Origin: Pseudanabaenaceae cyanobacterium SKYG29
GTDB lineage: Bacteria > Cyanobacteriota > Cyanobacteriia > Pseudanabaenales > Pseudanabaenaceae
Length of the DNA stretch: 64,000 nt
Assembly: GCA_025055675.1 (NCBI GenBank)
Contig: JANWWT010000003.1
Location: forward strand, 124,001 to 188,000
Reading direction: 5' to 3'
In this document: in pieces, positions 19,001 through 27,993 of the stretch
Layout of the letters: each line of letters opens with the position of its first letter
How positions within the stretch are numbered: the first letter of the stretch is position 1
Translations under genes and position numbers: made by a program
The notes under the pieces: generated by a model
Databases searched by the model: none
Told to the model about the DNA's origin: nothing
What the model saw: the letters and a program-made list of their open reading frames with translations, nothing else

Positions 19001-19856
19001 AATTGACTGTGATACACTCCTAGTGGGATTTAACCAGGGTAACTACTATCAAGATAGTCATAAGCTTATCCTGCCTATCCTTATCCAAAATAACAAGAAT
19101 TGGGGGTTTGTTATTGTATTTAATTGTTTGCCCACTAAATGGAATATTACCACGATTAGACTACTGACCCAGATTACCAGCCAGTTAGGCTTAGCCATCG
19201 ATCGCTTAACTTTTTACTACAAAATGGAATCGGAACTGCGCCAGAAAAATGCCTTGCTTAAAGAGGTACACCACCGTGTGAAAAACAATTTGCAAATTAT
19301 GTCCAGTATTCTGCGGATGCAGTCCCGCAAAGTGGATAAGGCGCTTTTGCCTGTTCTTGATGATGCGCAAAACCGAATTTATGCCATGTCACTTGTCCAT
19401 GAACAACTCTACAGAACTGATAATTTCGCTGCCATCAATATGCGAGATTATGTCCACAGGTTGGTACAGACAATTTTTGGTACCTACCAAGAGCGATCGA
19501 AACATATAGAAACGGTGTTAGAGATTCCTGACATTAGTATCCCCCTGGAAAAGACGATTCCTCTGGGCTTAATTCTGAATGAACTCATCACTAATGCAAT
19601 CAAGTATGCTTTTCCTGAGGGTAGGGGTAAATTTACAATTCAAGTCACCCAGACTGACACAGGGATCGAGATTGTCATAGCAGATAATGGGGTGGGGCTA
19701 CCTGCTGATTTGGATATCCACAGAGCCAAGACTCTGGGCATGATTTTAGTCGCTGACCTAACGGAGCAACTAGAGGGAAAAATTAGTTACCGCAATGACA
19801 ATGGCGCGGTATTTACCCTGGTCTTGCCCAACTTTACTTCAACCGCCGATACCTAA
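16095..19856 (+). CDS. PAS/GAF multi-sensor histidine kinase, HisKA_2 type, with a CBCR-like GAF domain
   Basis: This 1253-residue sensor kinase has three PAS domains (about 8-120, 135-240, 250-365) and four GAF domains (about 380-535, 545-680, 725-885, 905-1040). A HisKA_2 dimerisation domain follows with EVHHRVKNNLQ (candidate phospho-His1060), then an HATPase_c domain (Asn1162, Asn1167, DNGVGLP at 1197). The third GAF domain resembles phytochrome/cyanobacteriochrome GAFs. It has Cys821 in TPCL, 24 residues before LWGLL, the spacing of the bilin-attachment Cys, and a further Cys799. The first GAF has Ser472 at the equivalent place. No membrane segment is visible, so the kinase is cytosolic. 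The output partner is not encoded nearby. Confidence 0.88.
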   Translation: MDIKELLDIELWEKIPLGVFVINVLGTVLWVNEWGCQLLGVSAEKIVGHPAFHNSVVGIDGIPLLPEQLPFYQAINTAQPVRQAILGINQPHKKWFLMDAIPKCNDNGEVVVVVITCQDITAQREAEQQKQNLSKRIQAILNSSLNGVAILHNDRVIEANLKLAQMLGYTMTELLQLTPKDWEPAIRDRIRSSNIGANVYEAVHHRKDGSTYDAEVIVTALEIEGQEYYIYIAKDISYQKAVEIALKKSREQFTNIFQSISDAVVYLDRDYIIQFANNLFLAKFDKSAEEVIHAYFPDIIGAEQFNKVKPKLERCLQGEFVTFADWFNYPRVGRRYISVTYSPYRNHRKEVLGVVITCRDITTEKLAQEELEQQRKQDNLIATIANILLRNRDYQEFLTEVLPLLHGYWQCDRVLAYEFQSHGIATLVSATVGEGIEAVAQHICLQCIEEHVWQPNAVMTSSDITNSGYSSSYRQFLLDQGIRAQMVVGIWCGQQLWGGIFIQQQQPRQWTEGDRQCLATVSTQLGIAIYQANLYHNLQKQLAQSQLLYRIASCIKDFVEIERVFDYVTTEIGRFYQGNIVTIQKYDSQTSTWSKQSLYPPSCTNYINPTTAVEASLLEGEITTLTEADQQGLLVPIKIDDKLWGCLTLQTSASVILTEEVQQFMQTIVDQLTVGIKNYQATMSRISMQQELIRLNDELEEIVFNRTNALLESQLLLRTQYEQDKLINKIIDRIRNTIELTTMLQTTVQEVRDLVQTNRVLIYQLMPDGTGQVLAEAVDKHTPSLLGMRFNPEVFPPDCYSAFVQGRISIINNPTEVRTPCLGEFMNSLGVKAVVVIGLILAEQLWGLLILHQCDQERVWQPTEIKLLERISRSLALGIKQADLYQRLERQVNQLIELNQVLELRLKQEQLINLISEQVRWSGSIHEILILAATEIRHFLEADRVSIVQVRDGKVIRSFQSPSDSPITAIDCDTLLVGFNQGNYYQDSHKLILPILIQNNKNWGFVIVFNCLPTKWNITTIRLLTQITSQLGLAIDRLTFYYKMESELRQKNALLKEVHHRVKNNLQIMSSILRMQSRKVDKALLPVLDDAQNRIYAMSLVHEQLYRTDNFAAINMRDYVHRLVQTIFGTYQERSKHIETVLEIPDISIPLEKTIPLGLILNELITNAIKYAFPEGRGKFTIQVTQTDTGIEIVIADNGVGLPADLDIHRAKTLGMILVADLTEQLEGKISYRNDNGAVFTLVLPNFTSTADT

Positions 19857-21221
19857 ATAATCTGCCACTTCTCCACTCATTGGTAACAGAGTAACCGCTG
19901 TCCAAAACAGGAGAAATAAGCCCAGGGCATCCCGATCGTTATCTAATTCTGTCAATTCATCGTGCATAGGGCGTTCTTGGTCTCTAAGTAGGAGGAAAAT
20001 TAGACCTGCCCAGTATAAAGCGAGGGAATTAATAATGGAGGCAGCTGCTAGAAATAACAGCGTCACTAATGTTGCCCATCCCGCCACCTGGCGACCAAAC
20101 ATCGCTTGCATAATCCGTCCCCCTTCTAGTTGCCCTGCGGGTAATAAATTAAGGGCAGTGATTACCATCCCTAACCAACCAAAAAGCACCAGGGGATGGA
20201 CAACAATGAAAGTTGTAGCTAGGGATTTACCTAAGAGTAACTTAGCGATCGTGCCCACCAAAATTGAAGTTTGAAATATCTGACTAGGAACCTCAATCCC
20301 CTGGTCTAAATTAGGAGTCAGCCCTAATCCCCACATCAACAAAACTGTCGATATAACTATACCAGTTATGGCAGGGGCAGCCGCAAAATCAAATAGCACT
20401 TTGCGATTGGGGAAAGGAGATAAAACCCGACTGAATAAACCAAATGCGCCTAGCTGTAACGAGGGTAGGAGAAAAGGGGGAGTAATGCTGAGATTGGCTT
20501 GACGACCAATATAGCGCTGAGTAATTTCCCGCGCTCCTAAGAACAAAATTATTCCTAAACTGTAGGCCAAAATTGGCAGGGGATGCTCTCTCCAATCTAA
20601 ATGTAAAAACTCCCCCGCTACCACACCAGAACTGAAAATTCCCAGCACCAACAGGACAACTGCTGCTACATTTTGCCACCAGGGCTGCTCAGGAATAGTT
20701 TGGGGGGGTAAAATAATCACGATCGGTTTGCCATCCTGACCGTTTACCAGGAATAGCTCATATTTATTGCCAAACTTCTCCTCTAAATTGGTTGATAACT
20801 GTTTGTAGGCAAGCTCTGGCTCCGTGCGTAAATTTCCCTTGAACAGATAACCATCCCGAAAGGGCTGGGAAGAGGTAGGATAAAAGGACTCTATGCCAAA
20901 AATTCCCTGCAGTTGTTTGAGGTCGTCTTTGTTCTCGATCGGGTTGGTTGTCACCATCGGTTTGACCTCCTTTGCTTCCCTAGGGGGAGGATAGTTTCCT
21001 AACAAAATGTAAATACCAATGGCAATTAAACAAAGGGGTAGAAACAGCTCTGGGTTGATATGAATGCCCCCTAAACTCAGGACAAAATAACCAATACCAG
21101 GCAGAAGAATTACCAGTATCTGCTGCCAATTGCCTATGCCCTTCCCCCTTAGGTAGTGCCATCCTAGGAGCGTGAGGGTAGACAACAGTAGGAAAATTGG
21201 TACTAGGTATTCTGTTAACAT
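19839..21221 (-). CDS. Site-2 protease homologue lacking the zinc-binding HExxH
   Basis: This 460-residue membrane protein has the cyanobacterial/chloroplast EGY-type layout: two N-terminal helices, a soluble domain at about 95-175, then the S2P core. The catalytic HExxH is replaced by REITQ (residues 231-235), leaving only Glu. The second motif reads NLLPAGQLEGGR near 358-369, with Glu for the zinc-ligand Asp. The flanking sequence (ITPPFLLPSLQLGAFG) is otherwise typical. It should therefore be proteolytically inactive, like plant EGY3. A role as chaperone or substrate-binding pseudoprotease is inference. It overlaps the 3' end of the kinase gene by 18 bp. Confidence 0.82.
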   Translation of the reverse strand: MLTEYLVPIFLLLSTLTLLGWHYLRGKGIGNWQQILVILLPGIGYFVLSLGGIHINPELFLPLCLIAIGIYILLGNYPPPREAKEVKPMVTTNPIENKDDLKQLQGIFGIESFYPTSSQPFRDGYLFKGNLRTEPELAYKQLSTNLEEKFGNKYELFLVNGQDGKPIVIILPPQTIPEQPWWQNVAAVVLLVLGIFSSGVVAGEFLHLDWREHPLPILAYSLGIILFLGAREITQRYIGRQANLSITPPFLLPSLQLGAFGLFSRVLSPFPNRKVLFDFAAAPAITGIVISTVLLMWGLGLTPNLDQGIEVPSQIFQTSILVGTIAKLLLGKSLATTFIVVHPLVLFGWLGMVITALNLLPAGQLEGGRIMQAMFGRQVAGWATLVTLLFLAAASIINSLALYWAGLIFLLLRDQERPMHDELTELDNDRDALGLFLLFWTAVTLLPMSGEVADYLGIGG

Positions 21222-21305
21222 CTGCTACCCTTGATTTAACCAATTTATCGTAACTTAAAATTTAGTAGCTGTTGGGCAAAATTAACTAATCCTTAAGGAG
21301 TACCT

Positions 21306-22118
21306 ATGGATGATTTTGTGGCTGCGCTTCACCTTGCCAGTGATGAAGAACTGTGCCAGATTGCCCATATTCTCTTCCAACGGGGTTTCAATCCCTTCGA
21401 TCACTGGACCTTACCCCCTGTGCTTGAGGTGCAAAGCCTGGAGCGGGGGGAGTTGATCGCTAAAATTGTGCAGCGGTTCCAGTTTCTGGCTGCTGATGGT
21501 ATGACGGTGCTGCGGGGCAAAACCAACCAACTCCAGTACCGCGATGTCCTACACCGGGTGTTCTTTTATTTGCAAATGCGCCCCCAACCCACAGCTTCTA
21601 CGTCCCAACTGGAATCCGAGTTGTACCTACATTTGTGGCACCGCAGTATAGAAAAGTTACCAGCCTCAGAGCGCCAGGAGGTGCAAGCTGATCTAGTGCG
21701 GGTGATCAAGACAGGGGGCAATCCACAACTAGCCGCTCTAGCCGCCAAGGGGACAGGGGTACTGGCATTCACAACGATCGTGCAGCCGATGGTTTTGCAT
21801 TTGTTGGCAAAGAAGGTGGCTTGGTATTTTGCTAGGTATCAGGTCAGTCGGGAAGCTCTTAAGGCAGGGGGAATGGCAATCGCCCAACGGCTCCAAGCTT
21901 ATGTGACAGCCGCTTTGGCAAAACGGGGGATGGCTATTGCTACCGCTCACTATGGCTTGGTGAGGGGCATTTTTGCCTTTATGGGACCAGCTCTATGGCT
22001 ACTGTTCCTAGCGGATTTAGGTTGGCGGGGCATTGCTACCAACTACAGTCGCATCATTCCTGTGATTTTTCTAGTGGCACAAATTCGCCTACTCAAGGGC
22101 ACGGAGAACATCTCCTAG
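21306..22118 (+). CDS. YaaW-like (UPF0174) protein
   Basis: This 270-residue protein resembles the YaaW/UPF0174 family. It has an N-terminal acidic helical region beginning MDDFVAALHLASDEEL and a central helical domain. The hydrophobic C-terminal part includes GIFAFMGPALWLLFLADLGWRGIATN, where family members carry a related GP..W...L.D...Y segment. Function is unknown, with stress-linked annotations only. AAGGAG precedes ATG 21306 by five bases. The 3' end overlaps convergent larC by 30 bp. Confidence 0.65.
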   Translation: MDDFVAALHLASDEELCQIAHILFQRGFNPFDHWTLPPVLEVQSLERGELIAKIVQRFQFLAADGMTVLRGKTNQLQYRDVLHRVFFYLQMRPQPTASTSQLESELYLHLWHRSIEKLPASERQEVQADLVRVIKTGGNPQLAALAAKGTGVLAFTTIVQPMVLHLLAKKVAWYFARYQVSREALKAGGMAIAQRLQAYVTAALAKRGMAIATAHYGLVRGIFAFMGPALWLLFLADLGWRGIATNYSRIIPVIFLVAQIRLLKGTENIS

Positions 22119-23246
22119 GGGCACATTGTGGCTGCGGGCAAGGCGAGCACAGTCTTCATATTCGGGTTGACGGGTGACACGACCAGGGCGGTGAGCAATC
22201 TTTACGCCTACCTTACCCCAGGGGGTCTCAGCTTGACTGTGTTCCCGTTCTAGGATGGTGCGCTCTTGCTGACGGCGACGAATGCCGAGGGTGGAAGTTT
22301 CCCGAAAAAGAATTGCTTCCAGCACAGCGGCACGATCGGGATAACATAGGACGGTAATCAAAGTGCCCAGTCTCCCCTTTTTCATCACTACGGCTTGGGT
22401 AAAGACATCTAATGCCCCATGGTGTAATAGCTCTTCCGCCGTATAGGCAATCACTTGGGGGGAGAGGTCATCTACCTGGGTTTCCAATACTGTAATTGTC
22501 TCCCGTGCCAGTGTTGGTAAAGCCTCACCTACCAAAAGGCGCAAAATATTGGGGATGGGCAATTCCTGGGTGCCTGCACCGAGACCTAAACGATCGATTT
22601 GCATCGGGGGAAACTCACCAAACTGGGCCCCCAAACCGGTCAAGATCGCACAGCCAGTAGGAGTAACTAGCTCCCTGGGGATGCCGTTATCCACGAGCGG
22701 GACTCGGTGTGTTTGCCACATCTGCAAAACGGCGGGCGTGGGGACAGGTAAGCGCCCATGTTCACACTGGACAGTGCCTCCTCCCTTGGGCAGGGGGGAG
22801 CTGTAGATTTTTTCTACCCCTAACCAGTGCAACCCTGCACAGGTACCCACAATATCCAAGATAGCGTCTAGCGCCCCTACCTCGTGGAAATGGACTTGTT
22901 CTAGAGGAACGTTGTGGACTTTGCCTTCTGCTGCTGCCAGTTCCTGAAAAACCTGGAGACTGTTGGTTTTGACGGGGTCAGGTAAGTCCGATCGGTTAAT
23001 AATTTCTTGAATTTCTGCTAGATGACGGTGGTGGTGATACTCCTGGTGGGGAAAATCCACCTGCACATAGGTAGCTGCTTGTCCCTGGCGCCGAACTGTT
23101 TGGGGAGTAATTTTAATTGCCTCAGCCATACCTAGACTGGTCAGCACACTCTGGAGATAATCGAAGGGTACCCCACAGTGCAACAGCGCCCCTAGGCACA
23201 TATCCCCCGCAATGCCCGTCGGACAATCAAAGTAAGCTATTTTCAT
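22089..23246 (-). CDS. larC: Nickel-pincer cofactor biosynthesis protein LarC
   Basis: LarC inserts nickel into the pyridinium-dithiocarboxylic-acid mononucleotide cofactor using CTP. The 385-residue protein starts with the signature [18 protein letters not shown] and contains [18 protein letters not shown] and [12 protein letters not shown], which are typical of LarC (old name DUF111). larB and larE, which make the precursor, are not nearby, and no lactate racemase gene is seen here. In cyanobacteria larC is often a stand-alone gene, so the pathway may be completed elsewhere. Confidence 0.93.
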   Translation of the reverse strand: MKIAYFDCPTGIAGDMCLGALLHCGVPFDYLQSVLTSLGMAEAIKITPQTVRRQGQAATYVQVDFPHQEYHHHRHLAEIQEIINRSDLPDPVKTNSLQVFQELAAAEGKVHNVPLEQVHFHEVGALDAILDIVGTCAGLHWLGVEKIYSSPLPKGGGTVQCEHGRLPVPTPAVLQMWQTHRVPLVDNGIPRELVTPTGCAILTGLGAQFGEFPPMQIDRLGLGAGTQELPIPNILRLLVGEALPTLARETITVLETQVDDLSPQVIAYTAEELLHHGALDVFTQAVVMKKGRLGTLITVLCYPDRAAVLEAILFRETSTLGIRRRQQERTILEREHSQAETPWGKVGVKIAHRPGRVTRQPEYEDCARLARSHNVPLGDVLRALE

Positions 23247-23269
23247 GTATCAGGTCCGTCAGTCTTCCT

Positions 23270-23875
23270 ATGATACAACGTTACCGCTATTTAGTCTTGC
23301 ACAAGCCGTACGGGGTAATTTGTCAGTTCACTCCTACTCCGACTAACGATCGCACTTTGCAGGACTACATTCGGGTTCCCGCTGTTTATCCCGTAGGTAG
23401 ACTAGACCAAGATAGCGAAGGTCTTCTCCTGCTGACCAATGACGGCAAGTTACAACACCGCCTCACTGACCCCAAATTCCAGCATCCCAAAACCTACTGG
23501 GTACAAGTGGAAGGTATCCCCCAACCCCACCAAATAGAACAACTACGCCAGGGTGTCACCCTCAACTTTAAGGGCAAACTCTATCACACCCTCCCTGCCC
23601 ATGTGGAACCAATAGAAGTAAACATACCCGATCGTGTTCCCCCCATCCGCTACCGTGCCCATATTCCCACCAGTTGGTTGCAAATTACGATCGTGGAGGG
23701 GAAAAATCGCCAGATTCGCCGTATGACTGCCCAGGTGGGGTTGCCGACTTTGCGATTAGTGCGGGTAAAAATCGGTGACTTGGAGTTGGGTGACCTGCCC
23801 CCAGGACAATGGCGGGATTTGTCTTCTGTGGAACTTGCCTGTCTCCGTTCTGCCTCAGGAAGTATGGCAAAATAA
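23270..23875 (+). CDS. rluE: RsuA/RluE-family rRNA pseudouridine synthase
   Basis: This 201-residue enzyme isomerises uridine to pseudouridine in rRNA. The catalytic motif is [17 protein letters not shown] with the active-site Asp in RLD, and the C-terminal motif is [10 protein letters not shown]. It lacks the S4 RNA-binding domain, which fits the RluE subgroup (23S rRNA modification). I start at ATG 23270 because this opens with [10 protein letters not shown], whereas the longer frame runs back into divergent larC. RluE naming is by architecture. Confidence 0.9.
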   Translation: MIQRYRYLVLHKPYGVICQFTPTPTNDRTLQDYIRVPAVYPVGRLDQDSEGLLLLTNDGKLQHRLTDPKFQHPKTYWVQVEGIPQPHQIEQLRQGVTLNFKGKLYHTLPAHVEPIEVNIPDRVPPIRYRAHIPTSWLQITIVEGKNRQIRRMTAQVGLPTLRLVRVKIGDLELGDLPPGQWRDLSSVELACLRSASGSMAK

Positions 23876-23898
23876 ACGAACAGAGATGCTACCATGCT

Positions 23899-25014
23899 AT
23901 GCCCCTTACCCAGACAAAACCGATCGGTGAACTTGAAGTTATCCTGGCACGATTAGAACAAGGAGGTGCTCTTCTACCCGACTCACCCCAGAATGTGATG
24001 GAAGTAGTGGGTATTCTCAAAAGTTATGGGGTAGTCCTAGATGCCTATTGGCGTAATCTCTGCTACATTGCCCAACACCAATTTCTAGAGATATTTCCCT
24101 TCTTCAAATATTTCAATGGCGAATTTTCCTGGGCAAAGCTTTGGCGACATTGGTGCCACGATCGCATTAATTACGAATTTGCTGAATACTGTATGCGGGC
24201 AATGCTAGTCCATGGGGGGGGCAAGGTCGATCGGTTTTTAGATACAGAAGAATTCCAACAGCTAGCCCAGAGGGCAATTACCGCTAAGTTTGGGCAATTA
24301 GTGGGCAGAGGTTTGAGTCCTTTGTGGTTAGAGCAGGTGCGGATGCTGGTTTACTACAGTGTCCTGGGTCAGTTTTGGTCAGTGATGTCCCCTATTTTTC
24401 TCACTTTGAGCAACCGTTACGATCGGGGGGAAATAACCACAATTCCCCAAGTAGTGCAACATATTTTGCAAGGTTTGGTGGAGGCAGCCGATAAGCCCAT
24501 CTTCTACCAGGTGGAGATCAAGGGTAAACAATACGAGATTTTGCCCCAGGCGGTGGGAGCTACTTTCCTTATGGATGCCGCCGTGCCCTATGTGGAAGCA
24601 GTATTTTTCCGATCGTTTCCCTTCCGCGGTACCGTGAGCTACAATGCCCAAGTCCATGCCATTTCCCCCAACCTAGGGGACTTTAACTACGGCGCTCTCT
24701 ATGCCGACCCCTTACCGATCGGGGGTGCTGGTATTCCCCCCACCCTCTTAATGCAGGACATGCGTCATTTCTTACCTGAGTATCTGCGCAACTACTATCG
24801 GCAAAACAACCGCCAGGGCAAGGATGAACGGATTCAAATCTGCATTTCCTTTCAAAAGTCCATGTTTTGCGTGACGACAGCAGCAATTGTGGGATTAGCT
24901 CCCCATCCCATTCATACTACTGACCCCCAAGCCAGAGCAGAGAATCGCGCTTATCTCCACAGTTGGTTACAACGCTTGTATGCTTCCCGTCTGTTAAGTG
25001 TCCAAACCAGTTAG
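23899..25014 (+). CDS. cupB: CO2 hydration protein of the NDH-1 complex (CupB/ChpX-type)
   Basis: Cup proteins attach to specialised NDH-1 complexes and hydrate CO2 to bicarbonate on the cytoplasmic face, as part of the carbon-concentrating mechanism. The 371-residue protein has the family's characteristic sequence (YCMRAMLVHGGGKVDRF, MLMQDMRHFLPEYL-like segment LLMQDMRHFLPEYL). I choose ATG 23899, which begins MPLTQTKPIGELE; the longer frame overlaps rluE. No ndhD/ndhF partner lies next to it. CupA is normally in an ndhF3-ndhD3 operon, so the solitary position favours the constitutive CupB type. It shares its stop tetranucleotide with the convergent EamA gene. Confidence 0.85.
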   Translation: MPLTQTKPIGELEVILARLEQGGALLPDSPQNVMEVVGILKSYGVVLDAYWRNLCYIAQHQFLEIFPFFKYFNGEFSWAKLWRHWCHDRINYEFAEYCMRAMLVHGGGKVDRFLDTEEFQQLAQRAITAKFGQLVGRGLSPLWLEQVRMLVYYSVLGQFWSVMSPIFLTLSNRYDRGEITTIPQVVQHILQGLVEAADKPIFYQVEIKGKQYEILPQAVGATFLMDAAVPYVEAVFFRSFPFRGTVSYNAQVHAISPNLGDFNYGALYADPLPIGGAGIPPTLLMQDMRHFLPEYLRNYYRQNNRQGKDERIQICISFQKSMFCVTTAAIVGLAPHPIHTTDPQARAENRAYLHSWLQRLYASRLLSVQTS

Positions 25015-25895
25015 GATTGCAGGAGGAGGACTACCCCTGCCACGGCACAGGCGACTCCGACCCAAGAACGGTAATTGACGGTTTCTCCCAGACACCAACC
25101 GATGAGCAAAATAAATACAGGTCCCATGCTGCTGAGGGATTGAGCAATAGGAGCGGGGGCAAATTTCAACGCAGTCTGTTGTAGCCAAATGCCCAGATAA
25201 GTGCTGAAGAAAGCAGCAACTACCACACCCCCCACCGTTTCGCGGTCCCATTTTGGTTTTGCTGATTGTTGCACCACTGTCCACACTAGTAACACTGCTA
25301 CCCCTGCTGTCAGTCTGGTTGTCGTACTCCACAGCGGGGAAATTGCCGAACCCGCCAAAGCTGCCCGTGACAGGATCACCCCGATCGCCTGTGCTAGGAC
25401 GAACAGCAAGCCATATCCCAGTCCCCTGAGCTGGTCTGTCTGATCCACCTTGCCCGCACTGCGGTCGCCCACCACGATCGCCACGCCACTGATTGCCAGA
25501 GCAATTCCTAACAAATGCTTTGTTCCCAGCTGTTCTTGCAAAAATAACCAGGACAACACTGTCGTCATACCAGGGGAGAGGGAATCCATCAGTAAAGTGC
25601 GCCTGGCACCCCAGGCATTCAAAGAAGCAAAAAAAGCCGTATCACCAATGCCAATCCCCGCTATACCACTCAAAGCCAAAAATAGCCAAGTCTCCCAAGG
25701 CACCACAGGTGGGGATTCCTGCCGCCCAACGATCGTGACAGCAAACAAAAAGAGAGCAACAATACCCTTTGCCAAGTTTAATACTAGGGGAGAAAGTTGC
25801 TTACCTAAGCGGGTGTAATAAATGGAGACTGCCGCCCAAAGAAATGCCGCTGATAATGCCGCCAGTTGCCCCCGCAAATCCCCAAGAAATGTCAT
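25011..25895 (-). CDS. EamA-family (DMT superfamily) transporter
   Basis: This 294-residue protein has ten predicted membrane helices in two EamA repeats. The first repeat begins AALSAAFLWAAVSIYYTRLG and the second begins GLGYGLLFVLAQAIGVILSRAAL. Members move small metabolites, often amino acids or nucleotides, outward. The substrate is not predictable. ATG 25895 gives the full first helix. The gene converges with cupB, sharing four bases at the stop codons. Confidence 0.87.
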   Translation of the reverse strand: MTFLGDLRGQLAALSAAFLWAAVSIYYTRLGKQLSPLVLNLAKGIVALFLFAVTIVGRQESPPVVPWETWLFLALSGIAGIGIGDTAFFASLNAWGARRTLLMDSLSPGMTTVLSWLFLQEQLGTKHLLGIALAISGVAIVVGDRSAGKVDQTDQLRGLGYGLLFVLAQAIGVILSRAALAGSAISPLWSTTTRLTAGVAVLLVWTVVQQSAKPKWDRETVGGVVVAAFFSTYLGIWLQQTALKFAPAPIAQSLSSMGPVFILLIGWCLGETVNYRSWVGVACAVAGVVLLLQS

Positions 25896-25987
25896 AAAAT
25901 GTTACAGAATTCAGGGGCTATGGTAACAAAATATACGCAAATTTTACTTCACTCCCAGATAGAAATTCCTCTCCCACCCCAGAAAGA

Positions 25988-26872
25988 TCAAGCTCGGCGC
26001 AGCCAACCGTTGATAGTAAACCGACTGTCAGCAAATAGGCGACTAGGACAGCGGACAGGTAAAACTTCATGCATCACGCTACTGAGGAAAAAGACAACAC
26101 TATTATTCAATGGTTGAATATCAGTATAGGAGTCAGCTGCGACCAAATAACCATTTTCTTCCTTCATATTGTACAGACGCAGTTCCCCCCCCGTGAATCC
26201 CTTAGGCTCTCGATAAAAATAGTACACATAAGTTAGTACCCGTGTAGCACAGTCAGGGCTGCCATTGTCATTGTGAATGCGATAATAATTGCCGTCATTG
26301 TGCATAGTCAACTGACACTCGATCGTGCTCACCTCAAAGTAGGGATGCTGCAAATAGGTGAGGACATGGGGATAAATTTGTTTGACCCGTTGGAGCATGA
26401 GGTCACTAAATCGAGGGAAGTGGTAGAGAATCATAGAGCGGCGGTAATCCGACTCCCCTGTAGTGGTAGAGGTGGGGACAAAATTACTTTCTTGGGTATA
26501 GACAAACTCCAGCAATTCCTGCCACTGGGCATGGGTAAGAAAATTCTCAATCTGGGCATAGACAGAGGGGAATATCTTGTTTTCCTGTTTAGGAGTTGTT
26601 TTGGGCACAAGAGCGCCTATGGGGGAAATCTGCCAAAATTCCCCTTGCACTAAATGGCAGACAAAATTGCGCCAGGCAAACTGTCTTTGTCCCTGCAATT
26701 GTTGGGGGTCAATTTCCAATAAATTACTTAGCTCAACTGTGGTCAACCAAAACCCTTCTTTGGCAAACTTTTGTACCAACTCCAATTGCTGGAGCAGTCG
26801 CTGGAGGTCAACGGGGGCAGCGGTAGCCCTAGTAGGATGGGCAAAAGATTTGGCATGAGCAGCACTCTTCAT
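25988..26872 (-). CDS. 2OG-Fe(II) dioxygenase, prolyl-hydroxylase-like
   Basis: This 294-residue protein carries the double-stranded beta-helix of 2-oxoglutarate/Fe(II) oxygenases in its C-terminal two thirds. The iron ligands are visible as IHNDNG (HxD) and, later, MHEVLPV. The 2OG-binding basic residue lies in SRFTINGW. The N-terminal 90 residues form a separate domain with an HTH-like helical pattern (WLTTVELSNLLEIDPQQL). The relationship is to P4H-type hydroxylases; the substrate, protein or small molecule, is unknown. Confidence 0.82.
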   Translation of the reverse strand: MKSAAHAKSFAHPTRATAAPVDLQRLLQQLELVQKFAKEGFWLTTVELSNLLEIDPQQLQGQRQFAWRNFVCHLVQGEFWQISPIGALVPKTTPKQENKIFPSVYAQIENFLTHAQWQELLEFVYTQESNFVPTSTTTGESDYRRSMILYHFPRFSDLMLQRVKQIYPHVLTYLQHPYFEVSTIECQLTMHNDGNYYRIHNDNGSPDCATRVLTYVYYFYREPKGFTGGELRLYNMKEENGYLVAADSYTDIQPLNNSVVFFLSSVMHEVLPVRCPSRLFADSRFTINGWLRRA

Positions 26873-26979
26873 AGCAGCAACGGGTACCGAAACAGTTTGA
26901 TCTTACCAACTAGGCAGACATTTGCTATAGCGTTCACCTTTTTTGCTAAGATACTGAGGCTAAGATCAGTATGAGCACC

Positions 26980-27546
26980 ATGATTTCTAGTAACGACTTG
27001 CGCCCTGGGACAACCGTAGAAATAGATGGCAGCGTCTGGAAAGTAGTGGAGTTTCTCCACGTCAAGCCTGGCAAGGGAGCAGCTTTCGTGCGCACCAAGT
27101 TAAAAAACGCCCAGACGGGGAGTGTGTTAGAAAAGACCTTCCGCGCTGGGGAAATGGTGCCCCAAGCCATCCTGGAAAAAAGTGTGATGCAACACACCTA
27201 CAAGGACGGAGAAAACTATGTATTTATGGACATGAACACCTACGAAGAAGCTACCCTCACCGCCGAACAAATTGGTCCCAAGGTCAAGTACATCAAAGAG
27301 GGCATGGAAGTCAGTGTGGTGCGCTGGAACAAAAATAACCAAGTGATCGATGTGGAACTGCCCAACACGGTTGTCTTGGAGGTAATTGAGACTGACCCTG
27401 GCGTTCGGGGGGATACGGCTACGGGTGGCAGCAAACCTGCCAAGGTAGAAACGGGAGCTATAATCTCTGTACCCTTGTTTGTCAATGTGGGGGATCGGAT
27501 CAAGATTGACACACGGGATGATTCTTATCTAGGACGGGAAAATTAG
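26980..27546 (+). CDS. efp: Translation elongation factor P
   Basis: EF-P binds ribosomes stalled at polyproline stretches and promotes peptide bond formation. The protein shows three beta-barrel domains, with the tip loop [14 protein letters not shown] carrying Lys32 (counted from MISSND). That residue is modified in some bacteria. ATG 26980 gives the family's [10 protein letters not shown] start. An in-frame ATG at 26971 is also possible and has a GAGG about eleven bases before it. accB follows with no intervening base, forming the efp-accB operon seen in other cyanobacteria. Confidence 0.96.
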   Translation: MISSNDLRPGTTVEIDGSVWKVVEFLHVKPGKGAAFVRTKLKNAQTGSVLEKTFRAGEMVPQAILEKSVMQHTYKDGENYVFMDMNTYEEATLTAEQIGPKVKYIKEGMEVSVVRWNKNNQVIDVELPNTVVLEVIETDPGVRGDTATGGSKPAKVETGAIISVPLFVNVGDRIKIDTRDDSYLGREN

Positions 27547-27990
27547 GTGGATTGGAACTTAGACCAGCTACGGGAATTACTGAAAATTCTCAACGAGACG
27601 GACATCACGGAACTGACTTTAGAGTCGGGGGACCTAAAACTACAGGTGCGCAAAAGTGAGACGGTTGCCGTTGCTGTCCCAAGCAGGGCTGCGCCTGCCC
27701 CCACCCCTGTAGCGGAAACCGCTCCTTCTCCCCCTACACCTGATAGCCGCAAGTTAGTGGATGTGGTCTCCCCTATGGTGGGGACTTTTTACCGCTCCCC
27801 TGCTCCTGGTGAGCCTCCCTTCGTAGAGGTGGGTGAAGTGGTGAAAAAGGGGCAAACAGTCTGTATCATAGAAGCTATGAAACTGATGAACGAAATTGAA
27901 GCAGAGGTATCGGGGCGCATAGCCGAGATTCTGGTGGAAAATGCCCAGCCGATCGAGTTTGGTCAGGTATTGATGCGCATTGAGGTCTAG
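27547..27990 (+). CDS. accB: Biotin carboxyl carrier protein of acetyl-CoA carboxylase
   Basis: AccB carries biotin between the carboxylase and transferase parts of acetyl-CoA carboxylase in fatty acid synthesis. The 147-residue protein has an N-terminal helical region, a Pro/Ala-rich linker (about 45-65) and a biotinyl domain with [11 protein letters not shown], where Lys112 is biotinylated. The start is GTG 27547, immediately after the efp stop codon, implying coupling. Confidence 0.96.
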   Translation: MDWNLDQLRELLKILNETDITELTLESGDLKLQVRKSETVAVAVPSRAAPAPTPVAETAPSPPTPDSRKLVDVVSPMVGTFYRSPAPGEPPFVEVGEVVKKGQTVCIIEAMKLMNEIEAEVSGRIAEILVENAQPIEFGQVLMRIEV

Positions 27991-27993
27991 CCT

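Noticed and set aside
25450-25818. Plus-strand 122-codon frame in the EamA gene
   Set aside because: It is the complement of hydrophobic helices of a well-supported transporter.
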